In this document: positions 1 to 19,066 of the stretch, one piece after another
How positions within the stretch are numbered: the first letter of the stretch is position 1
How the letters are laid out: each line of letters opens with the position of its first letter
From: Solenopsis invicta
Lineage: Eukaryota > Arthropoda > Insecta > Hymenoptera > Formicidae
Direction of reading: 5' to 3'
Length of the DNA stretch: 64,000 bases
Assembly (NCBI RefSeq): GCF_016802725.1
Contig: NC_052679.1
Span: forward strand, 16,919,635 to 16,983,634
Program-made: the position numbers and the translations under genes
The notes under the pieces: generated by a model
Told to the model about the DNA's origin: nothing
What the model saw: the letters and a program-made list of their open reading frames with translations, nothing else
Database searches by the model: none

Positions 1-50
1 GTCAAGCAACGTTCACCAAAGTCGTGACTTGGATGGGATGACCGCTTAAA
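1..50 (+). repeat. 5S rRNA-derived fragment (3' half), cut by the window edge
   Basis: The first 50 bases carry AAGCAACGTT, then TTGGATGGGATGACCGCTT. This resembles the end of the internal control region and loop E/helix V of 5S rRNA (AAGCAACGTCGGGC, then TTGGATGGGTGACCGCCT). The bases between the two blocks differ from a normal 5S gene, there is one extra A in the GGGTGACC block, and the sequence runs straight into an A/T-rich tail. It therefore looks like a 5S-derived SINE or a 5S pseudogene, not a working gene. The 5' part lies outside the window. Confidence 0.45.
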
Positions 51-1515
51 AATTTTCGAAAAAAAATTCCTAAAAAATGAATTTTTTTTTGCAAAAATTG
101 TTTTTGAAAATATGACAAAAGTATTGTTTTGCCCACGTAGATTCCATTTGAATGATCTACGTGAAAAAATACAATAAATTATATTTAATTAGAAATATAG
201 GAAACGGATTCAATGTGTTCAGTTTCTATAAAATTCAATACGTTTTTCGCGGATTCAGAAACTTGATTCATATGAATTTATCTAATTCAATCGTTTACTG
301 GGATACTATAATTAGTTCCACTTTCTTGAGTGATTTACATCTGAAGACATAACAAACAGTGGTCATATAAAATAGATGACAATTTGAAAGCCCTGCAAGG
401 GACTTAATGATATGCAACGCTGCCTCTCGCCTTTTGTAAGTTACCATCACGCACCAAAGCAAGGCTCTCCTTCCAGTTGCATTCCTTCCAGTTTCTTGTT
501 GTCGACTTCTTTGTTTACATTCCTTCTCTTTATTACTACAGGTTTCCAACTGCTTCTTCTTCAAACCTACGTTGACTCCACTGGATTTTCCCTGTCCCAA
601 AATTTGCATTTAGATCCGCTTGCGCATTCGCGAGCTCACGCGACCGTCGCAAAACACTTTCAAAACATATTACTTTATTATTTAATATTCAGAAATTGCA
701 GAAGCGATGCTCAGCGCATTTATTAGCAGCACTGACACGAATCTCTTCATTCCTTATGTATGAAGAACAATCAGAATCCGCTCTCTCAAGAAAAACTGCT
801 TAATAAAAATGCATTCTGCTTAATGTTTGGAATATATGTTTTTAATGAGTGTTTATAAAGTCAATCCTTTATTTTTGAAAAGCGGTTTAGAATTATAAAA
901 AAACCGTAATTCTACATTTCGAGGAGCTACTTTTGTTTAAAGGAGTTGGGGGTAGAGTATAAAACTGTATAGATATAATTGTTACACGTAATAATTACAT
1001 ATATGTAACAAATATATAGATATTATATATAATGTAAATGAATAAATGTCTAATATTTTAGGAACGTTTTCTGATATAGTAGAAATTTTATTATGAAACA
1101 ATATCTTGAAGACAAAAAAATTGATTTTTTATTAAAATATCTCAGAATAAAATGAAAATAAACTATTAATTTTTCTCATAGAGCTACTTTATTTATTTTA
1201 TGTGCAGAATAATTGTACGAATTATACAATTTCACTTAAAAAAGTGGAATCTTTATTTTAATTTTGAAAAATTCAGTTTTTTGAAAGTTAAATTTACTAT
1301 TAATTTTTTAACGTTCGTATAAATAAACAATTGAATAATATAACGCCGAGAACGAGCTGGTTTTTGGTTTTTTGAATTACAATTTATTTTAATCTTAATA
1401 ACCAAGATACATTCAGCGAAACGTTTTGGACGTACTTGTCTTTTTTCAGCCGCATTAATTTACATTACTAATGTCGAATTACTGTACTCAAATATAAATT
1501 TCTACATGAGTACAT

Positions 1516-1558
1516 AACTATGCTGATTTTTGTTCGTTATATGAAAATCAGCATAGTT
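1516..1558. repeat. Perfect hairpin, 15-bp stem
   Basis: AACTATGCTGATTTT (1516-1530) pairs exactly with AAAATCAGCATAGTT (1544-1558) around a 13-base loop. There is no U-run after it on either strand and no gene nearby. It is probably the remains of a palindromic transposon end. Confidence 0.6.
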
Positions 1559-1890
1559 TTATTCTTTGATGCAACGCGAGAACAATCTGAATCCATGGCC
1601 CACTGTGAGACAACGTCTCGATGTTCCGAATCTCTCTATTAAAATGTAATAATTTAAATGAATAATCATAGGAACTATTATTAGATTACATAAACATTTT
1701 TAGATTACGTTTACGATTATGTTTACGTGAATAAACTTTTTTTAATGTGTTTACTCGATGAGAATAAGTTCCTAAAATATTTGATACCTGTTCTTTTATA
1801 TACTCTGTATGTATATCCTAAAATACATGTATGTATATCCTTTTGTATGTAGAGGCAAGGTCGACCAGATTTGAAAGCCAGGTTTCATTT

Positions 1891-1930
1891 CAAATCAAAT
1901 AAGGAAAGTCTTTTTTTCTTATTTGATTTG
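1891..1930. repeat. Hairpin, 13-bp stem
   Basis: CAAATCAAATAAG (1891-1903) pairs with CTTATTTGATTTG (1918-1930) around a 14-base loop. No neighbouring gene explains it. Confidence 0.55.
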
Positions 1931-4900
1931 GCTGAAAATAATTTTAAAAATTCGGAAAAATTATTTTGCGGATTTTATTTTATGTACATACACTATAAAT
2001 ATAATACACTAAAGACATTTTTTGTTAAATAAATTAAGGTAATTATTTACTATGGAAAACTACTTTTGATCACTCTAACCTTGACGTATTGTCAAAATTC
2101 TGAGTGGCCTCCAGGAGATTTTAATTATTCGTTATTCGTTAAAAAGTTATTAACAAAATAAATTTGACAATATAAATATATGTTTAATGCTATAATTTTA
2201 TTCATTATCACTATTTGTTATAAAATTATAAAATTATTAACAGGAGAACTTTTTGTTAGCCATTATTTAAAAAATTTATTTATACGATCGTGATATTTAA
2301 ATTACTGTTTAAATATAAATTCGGCACAGTAATAATCACAGTGATATTTTCTCTTTCAATATCATAAAATTCTGCTTCAAATATCACACCGAAGATGTTC
2401 GATGTTTTGTGTGTATACTCCTATTTGAGATTCCACAAAGTTTTTACTATAATTTACTATCTTGTATATATAAATGTAATTTTTTAATTGGCTGTAAGAG
2501 TAATTATAAAAAAATAATATTCGATAAAAATAGGAGCCGGATTCTAAAGATCACTCACGGTTTAGATGATCGGAGCTAGTTCCTACAGTAAATAATTACT
2601 GTAAAATATATAGATGGTTAATAGAAGCATTTGTAAATAAGTTAATTGCTCCAGTACATTGGCAACCCGCAGGCTTCCATTGAAATGTAAGCATCCTACA
2701 GATTTTATTATCTTTACCTTCCGAGTAGTTGTAATGTTTGAATGCGCCTATTAATAAGCAACCAGATATACTTTTCTGCATTAAATAATGCAAAGATATG
2801 TATGTGCAAAAAGTAGGTTACTCAATAAGTTTTATGTTTGAGAAGTTATTCGATTAATTTAATAATTGAGTAATCTTTTAATCAATATTCATAATACAAT
2901 TAAAGCCCTTACATATATAAAGCTGTTATTTAGTAAAATAGATCTTCTTAGTTCTTTGTAATAACATTACAATTTTTCAGGATGGCTTTTGCACGAAAGT
3001 GTAATCTTCCTCGCCGTTTGGAAATAGCTGGCGGCTCGAAACGTTATTTGGATTGCGTAGAAGCTGGTTGACCTTGTCTCTGTTTGGAAATATGTGTCAG
3101 TACTTTTATTTAAAAATAACTCGCGGATTACGTTGTGGAATAAATGCACGTTGTATTTTGTATAAGATTATCAGTTGCATAGGACTTTCCATAAGGTGTG
3201 TAATGGGGAAAACCGCTTGTTGGCTGAGTAAGAGGGCGCCTACTAGTTCGCGCGATTCAAGAGCGATTATGTGACTACTTGAGTATATGAGACAATTCTA
3301 GTAGCGCAGGCGTCACCGAGAGAAAATGAAAGTGTGTGATCGGTGCTTCAAGATGATTTCAGACTCTCGAGCACTCTCTTTGTGCGTCGTTTCCGCCATA
3401 CAAAAGAAAGTCATAAGTATTGAGTTACATAACGATTGCTGAGAGAAATGCAGATCATACGCGGTAATTTCAACACCGAATGATGTTTAAACCTGTCTAT
3501 TTGTTCGTTTTCTGAATCTTTTGATATCTCAGTAACTATTTAATTTAATTTACTGGGTATTCCGAAATACAGCCGAATTATATGCCGTATGACGGAAGTA
3601 ATAACAATCCTGAGAGCGACAACGACGATGAAAATGACGATGAGAATAGGATTTCTTAACATGTAAAACGTAGAGATTTGGTCTTTGCATCGCGATATCT
3701 CCGCTCATAGGGCACGGAGAGAAAAAAATAAAAACACTTTTATATATGCAATTTGCCCCAAGCTATCGATTGAGACAACTTTGAACTTGATCGGTTCAGC
3801 CGTTGCTGAGTTCTGATAATCTCGTTATGCTTGAACTCGCTGACTCGCGTATAAGAGGCTCGGTCTCTCTCGTTTCGTTCGTTCAGAGAAATTCAAAGAT
3901 GAGAAAAAAAAGAAAAAAAAATAAGTGCTAGTCGCGACCGCGCCTCTTGATCTCGCAATACACGAAAGATAAAGCGTCAGCATTACTGCTGCTTCAAGAC
4001 CCACCCAAAAATATACAAAATATATAAAAATAATAAATGCAAGAAGACAATAAAAATATATTAAAATTTCCGTATTGGAAAATTTTCATAATAATTAATA
4101 AAATAAATGCATACTTGAAAAAAATTTTATTATATACAGAAGCTAATATATATTATATCATTGGATTACAAAATTTTAAGGGCGTAAAGCTGAAACCGTT
4201 TTTAATTTTCTTATAGCCAATTAAAAAAATTTTTTTGTATTTAATTAAAATAAAATTATAAAAATAGCCTACTTTAAAAAATTCTACTTTGAAAACATTA
4301 ATAAATATTTCTAAACACTGTATTTCCTTAAAAAGAGTGTTTGCAAATCTTTGAGCATTGCACTTTATATTTAACGATATTCTACAAGCAATTTATATTT
4401 CTTAGATTTTTGTGCTAATCATTTCAGTAATTGTATTCTGAACAATCCTTTCTTTAACCCGGTATTTATGACACTAGTAAATATTCTTTTTGCTACAAAA
4501 ACCACAAGGTGAGTCTTTCAAATTATTGACAACTATCATTCTCGGTATTATACGTCATAATGACGGGATAATATCTAGAATTAGTGCAATGCATAATTAC
4601 TATGACAGAGCTGCGATTAGTAATGTATTGTGAGACAAAATAAAAGACCTACATACATATTTTATACAAATCTTTTTTTTTTTATTTTTTTGGTTTAAAC
4701 TGTGTTAACTAAATCGCATACAGTTAGAACATTATGTTCTAGTTTTCATTTTTTAGAGTTTTTTATTAAATAAATCTATGTGTATGTATATGTATATAAA
4801 ATATCTTTTAGTTAAAGTACAAAAGATCCTGTTATAAATTTAAAATGTTTAAAAAAATAAAAATTAATTTTTCTAATTGTAATTTCTTATCGTAATTATT

Positions 4901-6821
4901 TATTGTAATTGTCTTATAAATTTTACGCATTCCCATTTATAAACACGAAAGACGAATCGAATTTGCGATAAATTGTGTATTAATATCGCGAACACCGTGT
5001 ATATTTTCTGTCCACGTCCAAGTATATAGGCGTATAATCAAATATTGAACGAAGCTATACGCCGCCGCATGTACTTGAAATATCGACGCACAGTTGGTTC
5101 GAAGTACACCACGTGTGCTTTTTATTGTGCCACATTTCCTATGTAGACTGATTTAATCTTTAGCAGATACCATCGGGGTTTTTTTAAATCTCAACGGATA
5201 ATGAAAAAGATCTAAAAATATATAAAATGACACTAAGGGATATAATTAAAATCATTTTCTTACAAATCAATGAATATTATTTAAGCCTTATAAAGTCAAG
5301 ACCAATAAATTAATATTTCTTAAATTATATTTTTAAAACATTTACATGTGATACAGCATTTATAATTATGTAACTTTTATAATTTATTTTAGTTTTAATA
5401 ATTTAAAAGTACATGTAAATGAAAATGATTTTAAAAATGTATATGAAAAATATGAAGCAAAATCCATCTGCGACACTATTACTGTCATTACTCGCTGGAA
5501 AAAGTGATCGACAAATAAGAAAATTATAAAAAAGAAGATCACCTTGACGTATGTCAGCAGTGCTCACGGCGCACCTATTTTATCTGCAGTAAATATAAAT
5601 TCTGAAAATCCAATTTAAATTGCCCCAATCAGTTTCCTGTGTAATATAATGAATGAAATCATCTATATCCATTTATTATATTTTGTACAAATTTATTTAT
5701 TCATTTATACTTAATTAAACATTTAAACAATTTAAACATTTAAACAATGTCAATAAATATTAAAAACATCACATTCACATACGTTCTACATACAGCACAA
5801 ACGGACGACCAGAAAACATCTTAAGGATATTTCAACGTCCTAAGAATGTGTTTAGAACATCCTCAAATAAAATGTTGTATAGATAATATTTTAATTTGTT
5901 ACTTATTATCTATTATTCATCACTTTTATTATTTAACGTTTATCTTATTCTATTTACTGTTTATGTTAACAGTTTGTATTATTATTCTATTTTTAGCTTC
6001 TCTATATTTTTTCTTTTCTGTTTTTGTGGGGATATTTCTTTACAAATTTTACACTTTCGTTGAGTACTTTTTATTTCATTTTATAAATCTACACTAAAAA
6101 TATACACTATTTTTTAAGTACGTACAACTATATATGTTTATAGTTTAGCATTGTCGTATCGCGCTTATATCGCAAGAAAGATTGCCAGAGCACCGTTCCG
6201 GTTTCTACTCGAATTTCACCCGCATAATATTGCGAAAAGAGCATGGAGCGTTACATTTCTCGTTTCGCTAACAATTAACTAATTAAAATTTTATTGTAAA
6301 CTTCTTCCGTTCTAAAGTTTATGAAAAGTCTCATTTTCTTTATCATTCAAAATAAGATTGGGAAATAAAATAAAATTTATTTGTAATAAAAGCTTCTATA
6401 GATTCATTAATATTCCATTAAGAAAATAAAATAAAAGTCTGCTTCATTATCTTTTTTAGCACGCTTAAGTGATTACCAAGAAATAATTATTGACCAATGT
6501 TTTATTACTGTCTCATATCATATTATTCTCTCTTTCATTTTTTTTTAACAAAAAAGAGAATAATAGCAAAAATAATACCTTTAATACAAACAAAAATATT
6601 ATATCTAAGGATGTCATACTTCCCTCTGGATAGACCGGTTCCGGACCGGTTTCGTTTCAACCTTGAACCAAATATAGGACGATTCATACGCATACGTGAG
6701 ATATAACATACAAAATGTCATTTTGCATTCCATTGTCAGAGTGAGAAACTCAACGTCGTAATACTCGGTCGCCTTGTTTGAAGAAATATTATCTGAAGGA
6801 ATATTTCTTTGAGCCATCTTA

Positions 6822-7951
6822 TGTCACGATTTTGAATATGCATGCTGTCTGGGATTACTTCAAACATGCGATGCGCCTTAAGAAGTTTCCCAAGATTAAA
6901 AATTTTAATCTTTAATGTTCTTAAAGGATAAGTAAATTTTCTTCATTGAGAAAAGTATATGATATTTGTAACTAAAATTGCATGGTAAAATAATTATTGT
7001 TAAAAGTTCCTTTTTATAGTTATTACTGTGTATGTGTGCTATAATGTTAGTAATTATAACTATGTGTTTATAGATTTACCAATTATAACAAAATTTTCTT
7101 ATATTATTATGATAATTTTAAACATTAATGTAAAAACATTAATGTAAGATATAAATGATAAAAATAAAATAAACATTTTTATGTAGTAAATGCAATCATA
7201 GTGTGAATATTTTTTAATATTCGCTTATTATTTACTTAGTAATAATAATTAATAACTATAATTTGCATAGTTAAAACTACTATAAATATATAATTAATAC
7301 CAAAAATGAATTATATAGTTAAATTACGGTAATTCAACCTTTTTTCAACAACAAATTTCAGGATCATGATAAATAATATGCAGACGCGTTTACGTCTTTG
7401 ATACGTGTATGACTTTTTTTAAACCTCTGCTTAATTAGACCGTATTATACTAGAGATGTCAAACGTGTAAACGCATCTACATGTTATTTCAAATATTTCC
7501 CACGATCCTGACATTTGTTTAAACGCCATTGGAGAAGCGCAAAGCTGCCCCCTCTAGGCGAGACTGTTTTGCTCAAAACGAATGATTGCACAAGCAGGTG
7601 TTTGATTATCCGCGGGGTCTTGCTGGCTCAAGCAGAGCCAGTTCTCGCTGAGCCTCGTCGCGGTCAGGCGGCCACTCTTACTCTCGCACGGCTTTTCGGT
7701 TTCCTGGTCGCACTCTCGGTTTCAATCTTCCGTTGGTTTCTGCGCGAGATAAATACGCGAAACGGAATCTCGTAATCGTGATTGGTACATAGTGTCTTCA
7801 TGTAGTTCTGACGTTCTATCTTAAAATTACATTAAATCCTTTAAGAACATCAAAGATTAAAATTTTTAATTTTGGAAAACTCTTTTAAGACGCTCACAAT
7901 ATCGCATCTTTGAAATAATCTCAGACAGCACGCATATTCAAAATCGTGACA
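6822..7951. mobile_element. Non-autonomous DNA element with ~110-bp terminal inverted repeats
   Basis: The segment 6822-6929 is repeated in inverse orientation at 7836-7951. Shared blocks include TGTCACGATTTTGAATATG at the outer ends and a block around AAAATTTTAATCTTT with TTCTTAAAGGAT at the inner ends. Homology extends a few bases beyond the outer edges. The interior is mostly AT-rich. It holds a second, nested inverted repeat (7350-7519) and a GC-richer stretch (7.52-7.78 kb) with an open frame that I do not recognise. No transposase is visible. The exact ends and the target-site duplication are not resolved. Confidence 0.65.
7350..7519. repeat. Nested inverted repeat (about 65-bp arms)
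   Basis: The left arm contains ACAAATTTCAGGATCATG and GACGCGTTTACG. The right arm contains the near-complementary CACGATCCTGACATTTGTT preceded by CGTGTAAACGCATC. The arms are separated by about 50 bases, giving a foldback structure inside the larger 6.8-7.95 kb element. Confidence 0.55.
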
Positions 7952-10900
7952 GAGGATGACTTAAAGACATCTTAAAAATGTTTTTCAGCATGTCATAATG
8001 TTAAAAACATCTTTAAATCGTTCTTAAGATGTCAAATATTTCGATTTTGAACATGGGCATGTCTGGAATATTGCAATGAAATCATAAATCAGTTTGTAAA
8101 TCAAAATTTCAATTTTTAAATTGACAATTCTATTTACAAAATTTTATTACAAACAACTACAAGTTGTCTTAAACAATGCTATATCAGTGTGCTATATCAA
8201 ATGCAAATTTGAAGAAAGCTTATTTAATTCCAAAAGTAATTCTATAAAAGTTTTATACTTAAATATGAATTTCTGTTATATTTTATATTTGTCTGTTTAA
8301 TATCATTTCAAAGTTAAGCTTTAATGAGATTGTTCAAGATAATTATAAATTTCATAAACAGACTGCTACCAATTTATAATCTTAAAATAAAAAGTAAAAT
8401 TTTGTGTAACAATATTCTCGGTTTTCATTGCAATATACTTTTAGTTTCGATTATGAGAATTTTTCAAAGTTAAAAATTTCAAAATTTGATCTTTAAACAT
8501 CCGTAGAATCTTTTGGGATTTCAAATAATTTAATATTAAAGAAAAAAAATAATAGAATTTTTTAATTTTTGAATGGTAATGTTTATCTTAACACTACTAT
8601 AACTCAAAATTTAATTTTTGCAGTAAGAAATCTTAAAGTATTACTAAGCGCACACTGAATTTTTTAGATTTTTTAATTTTAATTAATTCAATTACGCATT
8701 AATTTAAAAGTAATAAATACAGTAAACTTTTATTTAACTTTACATTTTGTCTTACACTTTGTCTTTGCTCCATTTCTTAGTAATACTATTATGAAAGTCA
8801 ATTTTTTTGAAATAAAAAAATTTCTTGACACATAATATTAAGCATTTTCATTAATTTTGTATTACAAAACAGTAATAAAATATGACTGTTTTTTCTTTTT
8901 TTTTTAAAGAGAACTTATTAAATTGAAGGACTTAGACTTTGAATAGTATGTATATATGAACAAATAAGCAATGTTTTATATATGTATATGTATGCGCATT
9001 TAATATTATTGAAAGTTTATGCAAAAAAAGATGCAAGGTTATATTTAATCTTCTTTTTATATTTTATATTTAATCTTCAATTTTTTTATATTAAAATTGT
9101 GTTAAGGTAAAATAAACAATATATATTTTGTATTACAAATGTTTTTTTCAAAAATAAATTTTTAAATTACATTTCTGAAAATTTATACTTTGATATTTAG
9201 TTTTTATATAATATTCATATAATATGAAAAACTAAATATCATAGTATAAAGTTTTAAAAAATTGATTTTAATTCTATTTAATGTGCAGAAAGACAGAAAA
9301 AAAGAAAGAAAAATGTTTTTTATCTAATTAACTTTACATTTAAGAATAAATTTTTTACTTGCAATACTAAGTTTTTGGATATATGTTCTAATATAAAATT
9401 AGTCCAAATCCTAAATAAAAATCTCAAAAGATTCCATAGCTATCAAACCAAAGATAGTAAATAGTTTTATTTTCTAAATTTGAAGCTTTCGTTCCCAGAT
9501 CTTTGTCAAAAGTAAAGAAACTTCCACTCCTTTTTCAAATAGTCTGTAAATATCAAAATTGTTTCATCAACTGTTTCATCATTATCTACAATTTAAAATA
9601 GTGATCGTGTTGAGATGTGTTACGTCAGAAGCACATGCAATTTCTGAGAAGAAATAAGTCCTCTTGAAGATATAATGCCACGAGCAGTTATTGTTACAAT
9701 TCAAAATTGATCGTATCGTTGATCAATCAATGATTAATGATTCACGTTTTTTAGTGTATATCAAAACGCATAATTATTTTTTGCTAGTTGTCTTTATAAT
9801 TATTGTTTACCAGTTGGTTTTGTGAAATAATCGAACGCGTAAGATAATTAATAAAAGATAAACTATAAAAGAAACGAGAAAAAGCGCTTAAAAGATTTAT
9901 TTAAAACATATCTTTAAACTCAAAAAAAATAAAAGTGTTGCTTAAAAATATATACTTAAAAATTTATAATAACTAAAACATTTATAACAACTTTTGTAAA
10001 GAAAGTGTCTACTAAGAAAGTATTTTCTGACATTTAAACAGGCAATAGACTATTAATTAAAAATAGAACATTTAAAAACGTATTCTGAAGGATCTTTACT
10101 GCTAAAAGTTGTCGAGGGAATATTTCAGTATCTTGTAGAAGGACATGCACGAATACAGTTGGACAAGATATACGAAGATATGAGCAATGTAAACAAGGAA
10201 ATGACTTAAGCAAAGGAGAATCACGCAAAAGTGTTCGCCATTTAACCTCACGTCAACCGAGCTCAATCTCCAAGAAGATTTTGTTCGAAAAAATCAGTCA
10301 GCAAAACCGTAATCAACAAATTCATCAATAAAATTGTGCAGGTTAAGTCTTTTATTATTAATTATTAATCTTATCCAATCGTTATATATGCGGAAACTCG
10401 GCAAATGAAATCATAGTCATTAAATAACATATCGATGTAATATATAATGTAACATGTTAATTCTGTATATAAAAATTTCGGTGGTTAAGTGTAACTTTAA
10501 TTTTTTTTTTTTGTTTTAAAAGATCTTATTAAGTTGGAGGATATATGTGGAGGATATATGATTTTTTGTTTTAAAAGATCTTATTAACTTGGTTTTTTAC
10601 TTTTAAATGTGATAAATATAACTCCGATCATTTATTTAAAATTATTCGAAGTTTTTATTAAAAGTTTAGACGCGCAATATGAGTTCTACGTAGTAATATC
10701 AATTTATGTTACTTCGAAATAAGATACAATTATTAAGTTATCTTTTGATCGGCTATTCTATAATGACCTAACAATTTCAAATGACGTTCATGCCAGCGTC
10801 ATTGGCAATTTTTTTTCCAATAATAATGTAAGAAAGTTGACCGAATGGAAAATTACTAACGTAATAAAAAACAGTTCCGTAACGTCGCGACATTAAATGC

Positions 10901-12990
10901 TTCAAGTTCAGAGAGAAAATTTTTATTCTTCTTATTAAGTGGAATATTTTTAACGCAATCTTTAGTTATCATACAAAAAACTTATTAGAGCAGTTTAATT
11001 TGAATGATTATTGTGATGTTTAAATTTGTTCACACCTAAGCACGCAAACATAATTAAATTAAAATTAGTGTTAAAGAAGGCTCTGAAGAAATAAATCACA
11101 ATAATAATAGGTGCCGATAGAGCCAACGTAATTAAATTAGGTTTCATTTAGAAATTTATAAACTGAAGATTTTTAATTAAATTTCTAATAGTGTAAAATA
11201 AAAATATTAAATTAGTAACAAATAAATAAAAATATTTAAACAATAATTAGGAAACGCTTCAAAATAAAATTTAAATTTGCATTGTTAGGTGATGATAATT
11301 TTTACATTTTATCACATAATTATCATCATAGTCCAAATTAATTCGAATGAGAGTACATCTACAGCAATAGTGACGAACTTGCTCGATAAATGGATTGCGT
11401 CTGACAGCGACGTAAGCAAGTTCATCAGGAAGAAACGACAACGGGGAGAGTCGAAAGAAAGGAAAGCGATCGGACGTAACCTTAGGCGGTCTTTCTTCGT
11501 CGGCCTCCTCTTTCGTAATACACCTCTCTTTCTCGCGTAAAGAAATGAGCAAATTACGTGAAAGCAGCGGTGTTGCGTAGCACGTAGCTTACTCATCGCT
11601 CACATTTTTCGGTTACATGTTTGATGTAATAACACGTTAACGCAGATTTTGTAACAAAGGTCGCTTCCTTTTCAATTATTTATCGATGTAATATGTTAAC
11701 ACGCACTTCATAATATATCTTCAAATTAATCTTGAATAGGTATTGCAAGATCTCTTGAATCTCGTTAAATTCCATTGTCCATATCTCATGTGTTTTCACT
11801 TAATTATTTATTTTCATTTTTCGCGCAATCAAAATTTTAGATAGTGTATCATTTCATCTGCTTAATCGCTAAAAACGTGACATTAGCATAAATAAGAAAT
11901 TAAATGAAACACTTTGGAATTAATTTAGTATGAGAAAGTTTAATTAATTATCTAATTATTAACAAAATTTGAAAAATAAAATTCAACTCAAAGAAGAAAA
12001 CTTAAGAAGGAAACTTAATGCGTTTGAAAAATTGTCGAATACAGTACGTACCGGAAATATAATAAAGATAATTGCTACGTGAGGAAACTGGTAAAACTCT
12101 TGGTAACTTGACCTAATTAATTAGCGACATGAAGCGATGATTTCTCAACCAAATCAAGGACCTTACAATTTAGAAATATAAATGAGTCATCAAATTTGCA
12201 AATTTTCAAAAAATGGCAAATAAACAAGCGCAAGAGATTGAACATTGGCACCAACAAATTTTATAAAACAGAAAAAAGAGGCTACTAAACCATTAATTAT
12301 TTTGACTTTTGAAATAAAATGTTTCCGGTAATATTAAAACTGCTTGATTAGCGCAAATTGTAAAATATTAAATAGCGATTGCGTTTTCAATATAATTCAA
12401 ACAAAGGCCTGTCATAACTGTAAATAATTTTCAATCTTTGAAAGAAAAATATAAATGAATGTATGAATAAATTTTTATAATTAATTACGATTTTTAATCT
12501 AAAATTAAAAATTATTTACAACTATGAATATCAACCAAAGACACTCAATTATTTTTAAAAATGATATCTCAATTATTTTTCAAATGTAAATATTGGAATA
12601 ATATATTATTGAAAAACTGTGATAAATAAATAACGTACTATATTTTTAAATAACACACTTATTTTTAAATACGTTATTGAATTAATCGTTTGTTATTTGT
12701 GTATAACATAGAATCAGCGTATATTGGTGTCTCGTAAATTGTGATGTAACGCCGTAACAAGGCACTCTCACTTATCTGACCGGTCCTGTACCGGAGCAAG
12801 AGACTTCTAAACTCTCGCGAATAAGTTCCGGAGTGGATCGCATAAAACTATAATTTCTCATTTGGCAATTCAAAAGAAATTGCGAAGTTATGCAATCACT
12901 GCGTCTTGCCGAAGAAAGTCAGGTCTATTATAATTCTGTGTTAAAGATGAGAATAGGAAAAAAACTGGTAATATATGACTGTTTATACAC
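7952..12990. other. AT-rich gene-free stretch upstream of the ABC transporter
   Basis: No supported gene. It holds a hairpin at 9184-9248. A short direct duplication around GTTTTAAAAGATCTTATTAA occurs twice between about 10.51 and 10.59 kb with a period near 54. A GC-richer patch at 11.33-11.60 kb is open on both strands but matches nothing I know. The last 250 bases (12.74-12.99 kb) are the likely promoter/5' UTR of the ABC transporter; no clear TATA box or initiator stands out. Confidence 0.5.
9184..9248. repeat. AT-rich hairpin, ~22-bp stem
   Basis: The arm beginning TATACTTTGATATTTAG pairs, with one mismatch in about 22, with the arm ending CTAAATATCATAGTATA. It is a palindromic element remnant with no protein content. 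Confidence 0.55.
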
Positions 12991-18514
<5,524 letters not shown>

Positions 18515-19066
18515 TTTAACGAAAAATAATTTTATAAATATACAAAGAAATTTATCAGATCTTTTCATAAATTGTAGTATAATAAAATTAAATAAAGTAT
18601 TCCTAATTGTTAAATATATTTAGATATTAGGTATAATCTAATACATATAAGATTAAATTAAGTTAAAAATTAATAAAATAAAAATCTTAACTTTTTCAAT
18701 GTTTTGTTACAATTTTTATACATTAATTTTATATGCATAAGAAAATTACGATATAAAAAGATTTTACAATCTTGAAATGAATCATAAGAAATAGGTCAAA
18801 CAATGTATTGAAATTTTGTGATTAAATTTGCAAAACACATCAAAATTTCATTAATATCCACATAATTTTAATTTATATTAATTTTCTATTTGAAAGAAGT
18901 GTAGAGACAGATATCTTTAAGAAATCTGAATTAACTTAAACTTTTAAACCCAAATTTATATAAATATATTTCTATAAAAAAATATTACATTATTCTTAAT
19001 TCGTGGAGTATAATTTTAAATGAATATAAATGTATAATAATTTAATATTAAAAAAAACAAAGATTT
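18515..19066. other. AT-rich intergenic tail region
   Basis: Sequence between the convergent ends of the ABC transporter (+) and the small four-pass gene (-). It is rich in A/T with several AATAAA-like words (for example near 18.58-18.60 kb) that could serve as poly(A) signals. I see nothing else in it. Confidence 0.5.

Larger units (their letters stand above)
51..6821. other. AT-rich gene-free stretch
   Basis: Long AT-rich sequence with only short, unconvincing open frames and no recognisable protein domain. Moderately GC-richer islands at about 3.0-3.45 kb and 3.8-4.0 kb contain small reading frames on both strands but none that I can assign. Two perfect or near-perfect hairpins (1516-1558 and 1891-1930) are listed separately. 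A short acidic frame at about 3582-3659 (many D, E and N residues, then stop) is too short to call. Confidence 0.6.

Noticed and set aside
3582..3659. Short acidic frame resembling the head of a piggyBac-like transposase
   Set aside because: Only 25 codons before a stop and no downstream domain.
4455..4575. Possible piggyBac-type ends (TTAACCCGG... with ...CGGGATAA)
   Set aside because: The inverted match is short and the right side lacks a TTAA; not convincing.
7515..7775. 86-codon frame in a GC-rich patch
   Set aside because: No recognisable domain, located inside an inverted-repeat element; probably not a gene.
11289..11596. Overlapping open frames of 80-95 codons on both strands
   Set aside because: No motif, no splice context, and openness on both strands points to composition.
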